Source: Candidatus Fraserbacteria bacterium RBG_16_55_9 (GTDB lineage Bacteria; Bipolaricaulota; Bipolaricaulia; RBG-16-55-9). From it: DNA of 10,658 bases. Positions 6,033 through 10,658 of the stretch are shown here, in pieces. A program made the position numbers and the translations under genes. The stretch's first letter is position 1. Every line of letters starts with the position of its first letter. The stretch lies in assembly GCA_001778455.1 (NCBI GenBank), contig MFGX01000097.1, positions 1,851 to 12,508 of the forward strand, written 5' to 3'. The notes under the pieces were generated by a model that ran no database searches, was not told the origin of the DNA, and saw only the letters and a program-made list of their open reading frames with translations.

Positions 6033-7097
6033 ATGCTGGCCTACATCGCGCGCCGCTTGCTCTTCCTGCCGATCATCCTCTTCGGGGTGACCGTCATCCT
6101 GTTTGCCATGCTCCAGCTTCTCAACCCCTACGAGAGACTCTCCCTGTACGTGAAGGATCCATCCCAGCTTCGCGGTGGCAAAGAGCAGCTCGATCGGCTG
6201 ATTGAAAAACACGGTCTGAAGGACTCACTCTTCGTTCAATACGGTCGTTGGGTGAACAAATCCATCCACTTGGATTTCGGCTGGTCTGAGACTGCAAAGA
6301 CCACTGTGCTCAATGGCTTCCTCGGTCGGTTCCCGGCTACATTGGAATTGACGCTGTTTGCCATCGGGCCGATCCTATTCTTTGCCATCTGGCTGGGAGT
6401 ACTGGCTGCTGTCCACCATAACCGCTGGATCGATCAGCTGACCCGAGTGATCACGATTCTCGGGTATTCGCTTCCGAGCTTCGTGCTTGGGTTAGTGCTC
6501 CTGATGGGCTTTTATGGGCTGCTCTCGCGCCATCTGCCGCCGCTCTTTGGGGGATGGTTCTCCCCCGGGCGCTTGAGCGAATGGGCCCAACAGATCGTGG
6601 GTGGAGAGAGCTTCCATGCCTATACGAGACTGGTCACCGTGGATGCGCTTCTCAACGGGCAGTGGCGCATATTCTGGGATGCCCTCGGACACTTGGTTCT
6701 GCCTGTGGCAACGCTCTCCTACATCAATTGGGCAGGGTATCTACGGATCATGCGCTCCTCCATGCTGGAGACCCTCAGACAAGATTACGTGACGACCGCC
6801 CGGTCTAAGGGGGTAGAGGAGCGCCTGGTGATCAAACGACATGCTCGTCGCAACGCTCTCATCCCCATCGTTACGCTGTCGGGTTTCCTGGTGGTGGGCT
6901 TGCTCTCGGGCGTGGTCATCACCGAGACCATCTTCGGATATCCCGGTTTGGGCTCCTGGGCAGCACAGGCCGCACTCCAGCTGGATGTGGCTACCGTGCT
7001 GGGGTTGCTCACCTTTGTGACGATTCTCTTTATCGTAGTCAACCTCATCGTCGACTTGCTCTACGCAGTGATTGATCCACGGGTAAGGCTTACATGA
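6033..7097 (+). CDS. ABC transporter permease, OppB/DppB type (module 2)
   Basis: Membrane subunit of the second importer, 354 residues and clearly paralogous to the product of 1101-2135 over its whole length. Landmarks: MLAYIARRLL start, first span about 9-30, extracytoplasmic region with GLKDSLFVQYGRW...LDFGWSET, and LPATLELT-like RFPATLELT. The EAA coupling loop is at about 255-278 (ARSKGVEERLVIKRHARRNALIP), followed by the canonical ETIFGYPGLGSW and the C-terminal IDPRVRLT. Compared with OppB-1 it has an insertion of about ten residues around 165-178 (SRHLPPLFGGWFSPG) in an extracytoplasmic loop. The ATG at 6033 is chosen because it aligns exactly with the OppB-1 start, although CCAACC before it offers no Shine-Dalgarno. 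The TGA overlaps the next ATG (ATGA at 7094-7097), so the two permeases are translationally coupled. Confidence 0.94.
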   Translation: MLAYIARRLLFLPIILFGVTVILFAMLQLLNPYERLSLYVKDPSQLRGGKEQLDRLIEKHGLKDSLFVQYGRWVNKSIHLDFGWSETAKTTVLNGFLGRFPATLELTLFAIGPILFFAIWLGVLAAVHHNRWIDQLTRVITILGYSLPSFVLGLVLLMGFYGLLSRHLPPLFGGWFSPGRLSEWAQQIVGGESFHAYTRLVTVDALLNGQWRIFWDALGHLVLPVATLSYINWAGYLRIMRSSMLETLRQDYVTTARSKGVEERLVIKRHARRNALIPIVTLSGFLVVGLLSGVVITETIFGYPGLGSWAAQAALQLDVATVLGLLTFVTILFIVVNLIVDLLYAVIDPRVRLT

Positions 7098-8110
7098 ACG
7101 CGACAGAAACTCGTCCCAGCCGGGAAGGGCTACAATGGGCTCTCCGGCGCTTGAAAGATGCCCTTCTGGAGATCTTGCGCGCCACGCGCGACACACTGCT
7201 GCAGCTCTTGAAAAACCCTCTCTCTACGGTAGGTCTTTTCTTGCTCGTCATCTTTGCCACCGTCGCGCTCTTTGCTCCGCTGTTAGCTCCCCCGGAAAGG
7301 CCGAACGCTCCCTACCAGATCCCTCAACGCGAGATCGTCCGCCCCTTCCAAGCCCCTCAAGGCAAGGACGTCTATGAGACCACTCCCACCCCGCCCAGCG
7401 CCAACCACATTTTGGGAACCACCCAGGACTACTACGATATTTACTACACCCTCATTTGGGGAGCACGCAATGCCTTCAAGTTGGGGATCCTCATCGTATT
7501 GAGCACGCTCATGATCGGGGTCGTCGTCGGTGCGGTTTCCGCCTACTTCGGGGGATGGGTCGATGAAATCCTCATGAGAATTGTCGAGATCTTTCTCGTC
7601 TTCCCGTTCCTCTTAGCCACGTTGGTGCTCACGACCATTCTGGGGCGAGGGCTGGACAAGATCGTCATCGCGTTTATCGTCTTTGGCTGGCCGGGGTATG
7701 CCCGCTTCGTCCGTGGCGAGGTCCTTCATGTGAAGGAGAACGCGTACGTCGAGGCCGCACGGGCAGCGGGAGCTGGCTCTCGCCGCGTCATCTTCCGGCA
7801 TGTGCTGCCCAACGCGATCTACCCCGTGCTCGTCTTGGCATCGCTTGACATCGGCAGCATCGTCCTCTCGGCCTCTGCGCTCTCGTTCCTGGGGCTCATC
7901 CCCGAGGGGTTTGCAGACTGGGGACAACTCATCGGGTTTTCCCGCAACTGGATCCTCGGAACAGTTCAGAACCCTCTCGAATACTGGTACACCATCATCT
8001 TCCCAGGCCTAGCGATCTCGTTGTTTGTCTTGGGTTGGAACCTGCTCGGCGACGCGGTTCGAGACATCTTTGACCCCAGACTCCGTGGAAGCCGCAGCCG
8101 ATCGTCATAA
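7094..8110 (+). CDS. ABC transporter permease, OppC/DppC type (module 2)
   Basis: Partner permease of OppB-2, 338 residues. A basic, amphipathic N-terminal stretch (about 1-40, RRLKDALLEILRATRDTLLQLLK) precedes the OppC_N region and first span (about 44-66, ending APLLAPP). The extracytoplasmic loop ends with HILGTTQDYYDIYYTLIWGAR (106-125), which like OppC-1 lacks the usual GRDxxSR part of the OppC signature. The EAA coupling loop is at about 220-239 (AARAAGAGSRRVIFRHVLPN), and the C-terminus NLLGDAVRDIFDPRLRG matches OppC-1. The start overlaps the oppB-2 stop by four bases. It is the last gene of the module: no ATPase gene follows, and a hairpin at 8157-8190 lies 47 nt downstream. Confidence 0.94.
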   Translation: MNATETRPSREGLQWALRRLKDALLEILRATRDTLLQLLKNPLSTVGLFLLVIFATVALFAPLLAPPERPNAPYQIPQREIVRPFQAPQGKDVYETTPTPPSANHILGTTQDYYDIYYTLIWGARNAFKLGILIVLSTLMIGVVVGAVSAYFGGWVDEILMRIVEIFLVFPFLLATLVLTTILGRGLDKIVIAFIVFGWPGYARFVRGEVLHVKENAYVEAARAAGAGSRRVIFRHVLPNAIYPVLVLASLDIGSIVLSASALSFLGLIPEGFADWGQLIGFSRNWILGTVQNPLEYWYTIIFPGLAISLFVLGWNLLGDAVRDIFDPRLRGSRSRSS

Positions 8111-8156
8111 CTTCTCCATCCACGCCCAAGTCTACAAGTGAGCTCTGTCCCATCCC

Positions 8157-8190
8157 CGGGTGGCGGCAGGGCGCACCTGCCTCTCACCCG
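8157..8190 (+). terminator. stem-loop downstream of oppC-2, possible terminator
   Basis: CGGGTG (8157-8162) pairs with CACCCG (8185-8190), and inside it GGCAGG (8165-8170) pairs with CCTGCC (8176-8181) around a GCGCA loop; a GC/TCT internal loop separates the two helices. It is followed by AGTCTTGTG, a poor T tract, so termination may be inefficient. It is placed where the importer transcript should end, before the regulator gene. The rest of 8111-8281 shows no gene; a possible -10-like TACAGT at 8263-8268 is too weak to call. Confidence 0.5.
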
Positions 8191-8281
8191 AGTCTTGTGA
8201 AAAACATACCGACTTGTCTCGTTCCATTGCCAGGGGTCCTTCGTGGGGTACGTCTTCTCCGTTACAGTAGGCTTCGCAACC

Positions 8282-9001
8282 ATGACCACGAAGATGAATC
8301 GAACCTACGTCTACGGCAGCATCATACGGGCGCCCGAGAGCCCCGGCGTGTCAGGAGCTAAGCAGCTTGCTCAGCAACTCGAGAGGCACTTCTCCCAAAC
8401 CCACGGCCGTCATTACCAGAAGGGCGAGGTCGTCTACCAACCGGGTGACGTCGATGAGTCGCTCTACTATATAAAGTCAGGCAAGGTGAAGCTTGCCTAT
8501 CTGGATGAGAGCGGCCGCAAATTGACGCTAACGATCCTGGGCGAAGGGGAGATCTTCGGGGAGATGGTGCTCATCGGCAAAGGAAAGCGCGAGTTAATGG
8601 CCCAAGTCTTACAAGAAGCCTTCATCTACGAGATCGAGCGCGTCCACTTCTTAGAACTTCTTCGCCAGGACCCAGAACTCAGTCTAGAAGTTATGGAGCT
8701 CTTTGGACGCCGCACCCGCGATATCGAACGGAAACTCGAAGATCTTGTATTCAAGGACATTCCCACGCGTCTCTCCCGTCAAATCTTGCAGCTGATCGAA
8801 GAACACGGCGTGGAAACCGGCGACGGCATCCAGATCGATTTCAAGATCACCCACAAAGAACTGGCCGATCTCATCGGAAGCGCGCGAGAGAATACCACGA
8901 GCGCCCTCAACCGGCTGGCCAAAGAGGGCATCTTAGATAAGAAACGCTACCGCATCACCGTCAAAGACGAAGCACGCCTCAAGGAGAAGAGCGGAAGTTG
9001 A
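8282..9001 (+). CDS. CRP/FNR-family transcriptional regulator
   Basis: A DNA-binding regulator of 239 residues (usual length about 210-240). The cyclic-nucleotide-binding-type beta-roll covers about 40-120 (YQKGEVVYQPGDVDESLYYI, then GEIFGEMVLI), followed by the long dimerisation helix (about 123-158). The winged helix-turn-helix spans about 160-230, with KITHKELADLIGSARENTTSALNRL as the recognition region. In the phosphate-binding cassette the usual Arg-Ser/Thr pair reads R103-E104; an acidic residue there argues against ordinary cAMP binding. There is no cysteine, which excludes an FNR-type iron-sulfur sensor. The ligand is therefore unknown. Start: ATG 8282 gives a typical length but has only a weak AGG at 10 nt. 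A GTG at 8243 with AGGGG 6 nt upstream would add 13 residues, and ATG 8294 is also possible. It might regulate the upstream importers, but only proximity suggests it. Confidence 0.9.
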   Translation: MTTKMNRTYVYGSIIRAPESPGVSGAKQLAQQLERHFSQTHGRHYQKGEVVYQPGDVDESLYYIKSGKVKLAYLDESGRKLTLTILGEGEIFGEMVLIGKGKRELMAQVLQEAFIYEIERVHFLELLRQDPELSLEVMELFGRRTRDIERKLEDLVFKDIPTRLSRQILQLIEEHGVETGDGIQIDFKITHKELADLIGSARENTTSALNRLAKEGILDKKRYRITVKDEARLKEKSGS

Positions 9002-9008
9002 ACCCCTA

Positions 9009-9057
9009 GCAGCGCTCGATTAAGATCTATTCAAGATGGTCGTACGTCGAGCGCTGC
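9009..9057 (+). repeat. 11-bp inverted repeat enclosing the yidD start codon
   Basis: GCAGCGCTCGA (9009-9019) is exactly complementary to TCGAGCGCTGC (9047-9057), and CCC (9004-9006) can pair with GGG (9059-9061) outside a small internal loop. The 27-nt loop contains the yidD ATG (9036-9038) and the bases just before it. It starts 7 nt after the regulator stop codon. No T run follows, so it is not a terminator; it could present or control the yidD ribosome-binding region. Confidence 0.7.
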
Positions 9058-9251
9058 AGGGAGTGATCCGTGGGTATCAACTCATCATCTCCCCCCTATT
9101 TCCCGCCTCGTGCCGTTTCCACCCGAGTTGTTCAGAGTACGCCCGGCAGGCGATTGCTAAACATGGGGTCTTGCCAGGCAGCTGGCTGGCTTTGAAACGC
9201 ATTCTGAAGTGCCATCCTTGGCATCCGGGTGGACATGATCCGGTTCCGTAA
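9036..9251 (+). CDS. yidD: YidD, membrane protein insertion efficiency factor
   Basis: A 71-residue protein of the YidD family, which associates with the inner membrane and assists YidC-dependent insertion of membrane proteins. The family core is complete: an amphipathic N-terminal helix (VRRALQGVIRGYQLIISPLF), then CRFHPSCSEYARQAI (26-40) with conserved C26 and C32, KHGVLPGSWLALKRILKCHP (42-61) with C59, and the signature HPGGHDPVP (63-71), where the protein ends; many homologues carry a short tail beyond this. No clear Shine-Dalgarno precedes the ATG, and GTG at 9039 is a possible alternative start. The gene is usually found between rnpA and yidC; here it sits alone between a CRP-type regulator and uvrB. 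Confidence 0.93.
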   Translation: MVVRRALQGVIRGYQLIISPLFPASCRFHPSCSEYARQAIAKHGVLPGSWLALKRILKCHPWHPGGHDPVP

Positions 9252-9278
9252 TGTAACTCGCTTTTGACCCACTTGCCC

Positions 9279-9287
9279 TGGTATAAT
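9279..9287 (+). promoter_or_regulatory. extended -10 promoter (TGGTATAAT) of uvrB
   Basis: TGG-TATAAT at 9279-9287 is a perfect extended -10 element just ahead of uvrB. TTGACC at 9264-9269 resembles a -35 but is only 12 bp away, too close for a standard sigma70 pair, so the extended -10 would have to carry the promoter. Transcription would begin near 9294, about 8 nt before the uvrB ATG. Confidence 0.6.
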
Positions 9288-9301
9288 TCGCTCCGAGAGG
9301 G

Positions 9302-10658
9302 ATGAAGGCGACCAACACCGAACAGCGTTTCCAACTGGTTTCCAAGTTCCAGCCTCAGGGCGATCAACCCAAGGCGATTCGAGAACTCACGGAAGGCCTC
9401 GAAGCCGGGCTGCAACATCAAACACTGCTGGGCATTACGGGCTCTGGAAAGACCTTCACCATCGCCAATGTCATCCAGAGCGTCCAACGCCCGACCCTCG
9501 TCATCTCACACAACAAAACTCTCACAGCACAGCTCTGCAACGAGTTTCGAGAGTTCTTCCCCAACAACGCCGTGCATTACTTCGTCAGTTACTACGACTA
9601 CTATCAGCCCGAGGCATACATTCCTCAAACAGACACGTATATTGAAAAAGACGCCTCCATCAACGACGAGATTGACAGATTAAGACATGCAGCCACCAGT
9701 GCGCTCTTCGAGCGCCGAGACGTCATCATCGTGGCCAGCGTCTCGTGCATCTATGGGTTGGGTACCCCCGAAGATTATCAAGCGATGACGCTCACTCTGG
9801 AGCGCAGCGGAGTCAAAGATCGCGATGATATCTTGAGGCGCTTGGTTGAGCTACAGTACGAGCGAAATGACATCGGCTTCGGGCGAGGGACGTTTCGCGC
9901 TCGCGGCGATACCATTGAACTCATCCCAGCGTACAACGAGAATGTCATGCGGATTGAGCTCTTCGACGATGAGATCGAGAAAATCACAGAGCTCGATGCA
10001 ATCACAGGAAAGCTACTCGGCGAACGCGAGAGGATCACGATCTATCCCGCGACCCACTTCATCACTCCGCCAGACAAGCTGGAACGAGCCATCGAGACGA
10101 TCGAAGCAGAGCTGAAAGAACGATTGGCACACTTCAAGAAGCATGGGAAATTGCTGGAGGCCCAGCGGCTAGAACAGCGCGGGCGCTACGATCTCGAGAT
10201 GCTGCGCGAGCTGGGTTATTGCAACGGTATTGAGAATTATTCACGGCATATGGCCGGACGCCCGCCAGGCTCTCGGCCCTATACCCTGATCGATTACTTC
10301 CCCGAAGATTTTCTCATCATCATCGACGAGTCGCACCAGACGGTCCCTCAACTCCACGCCATGTACAACGGTGATCGCGCGCGCAAGGAAGTGTTGATCG
10401 AATACGGCTTCCGGCTACCTTCTGCGGCGGACAATCGACCTCTCAAATTCGAGGAATTCGAGTCTCTCGTAAGACAAGTCATCTTCATGTCGGCTACACC
10501 TGGACCTTACGAGCAAGCGAAGAGCCAGAAGATTGTGGAGCAGATCGTACGGCCTACAGGACTCATCGACCCCGAGGTCCTTGTGCGACCCGTTCGCGGA
10601 CAGATTGACGATCTGATTTATGAGATTCGAGAGACAACCGAGCGGAGCGAGCGCGTGC
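9302..10658 (+). CDS. uvrB: UvrB, excinuclease ABC subunit B (3' end beyond the window)
   Basis: DNA-damage-verifying helicase-like subunit of the UvrABC nucleotide excision repair complex. It receives the lesion from UvrA, inserts a beta-hairpin between the strands and recruits UvrC. 452 codons are visible of a family length of about 670. Motifs in order: FQPQGDQPKAI (16-26), Walker A GITGSGKT (44-51), beta-hairpin region SYYDYYQPEAY (96-106), TYIEKDASINDEIDRLRH, ASVSCIYGLG, RGTFRARGD, the DESH box at 342-345 and the SATPG motif at 397-401. The start at 9302 is the first ATG after an in-frame TAA (9284-9286, inside the -10 box). GAGAGG is just 1 nt before it, so the message is nearly leaderless. 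Nothing in the visible part suggests inactivation. The helicase C-terminal domain and UvrC-interacting tail are outside the window. Confidence 0.98.
   Translation, partial: MKATNTEQRFQLVSKFQPQGDQPKAIRELTEGLEAGLQHQTLLGITGSGKTFTIANVIQSVQRPTLVISHNKTLTAQLCNEFREFFPNNAVHYFVSYYDYYQPEAYIPQTDTYIEKDASINDEIDRLRHAATSALFERRDVIIVASVSCIYGLGTPEDYQAMTLTLERSGVKDRDDILRRLVELQYERNDIGFGRGTFRARGDTIELIPAYNENVMRIELFDDEIEKITELDAITGKLLGERERITIYPATHFITPPDKLERAIETIEAELKERLAHFKKHGKLLEAQRLEQRGRYDLEMLRELGYCNGIENYSRHMAGRPPGSRPYTLIDYFPEDFLIIIDESHQTVPQLHAMYNGDRARKEVLIEYGFRLPSAADNRPLKFEEFESLVRQVIFMSATPGPYEQAKSQKIVEQIVRPTGLIDPEVLVRPVRGQIDDLIYEIRETTERSERV

Noticed and set aside
8195..8268. TTGTGA at 8195 as half of a CRP-type operator, and TACAGT at 8263 as a -10 box for the regulator gene
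   Set aside because: No matching inverted half-site for TGTGA is present at the right distance, and the -10 candidate matches only four of six positions without a credible -35.
1..10658. CRISPR array, tRNA, rRNA, insertion sequence, phage or defence genes
   Set aside because: No regularly spaced repeats, no cloverleaf or rRNA-like stretches, and no transposase, integrase or nuclease-type proteins were seen; all long frames are accounted for by transport, regulation, YidD and UvrB.

Overview
The window is bacterial protein-coding DNA of moderately high GC. It has consensus-like Shine-Dalgarno sequences (GGAGGTG), sigma70-type -10 boxes (TATAAT, TATGAT) and very tight gene packing. Domain-level assignment is safe: UvrB, YidD, a CRP/FNR-type regulator and Opp/Dpp-type ABC permeases are all present. 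I cannot name the phylum from this sequence. The divergent OppC signature and the GTAGGGGCG-type palindrome remind me of uncultured or thermophilic lineages such as Chloroflexota or Bipolaricaulota, but that is recollection and low confidence.

Layout. Positions 1-8110 hold two paralogous peptide/nickel-type (family 5) ABC importer modules in the same orientation, each ordered solute-binding protein, OppB-like permease, OppC-like permease. The first module begins before the window (SBP-1 is cut at its 5' end, stop at 929) and continues with oppB-1 (1101-2135) and oppC-1 (2141-3271). A small lipoprotein gene on the minus strand (3272-3823) abuts the oppC-1 stop codon with no gap and is divergent from the second module: SBP-2 (3955-5991), oppB-2 (6033-7097) and oppC-2 (7094-8110). 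No OppD/OppF ATPase gene is present, so the energising subunits must lie elsewhere, possibly upstream of SBP-1. Positions 8282-10658 hold unrelated genes: a CRP/FNR-family regulator, yidD (a small membrane-protein insertion factor) and the first two thirds of uvrB (nucleotide excision repair), which runs off the right edge.

How it works together. The two SBPs would capture oligopeptides or similar solutes outside the membrane and pass them to the OppB/OppC heterodimers. In both modules a strong RNA stem-loop lies between the SBP gene and its first permease gene: a terminator-like hairpin at 969-1003 and a perfect 28-bp palindrome at 5999-6026. The two are unrelated in sequence but occupy the same place, as expected if each organism-specific module makes much more binding protein than permease. 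SBP-2 has no visible lipobox. It carries an N-terminal membrane anchor followed by a proline-rich tether of about 50 residues.

No CRISPR array, tRNA, rRNA, insertion sequence, phage gene or defence island is visible. The most unusual items are the paired stem-loops, the shared non-canonical OppC signature, the tethered SBP, the lipoprotein inserted between the modules, the inverted repeat around the yidD start codon, and the almost leaderless uvrB promoter arrangement.
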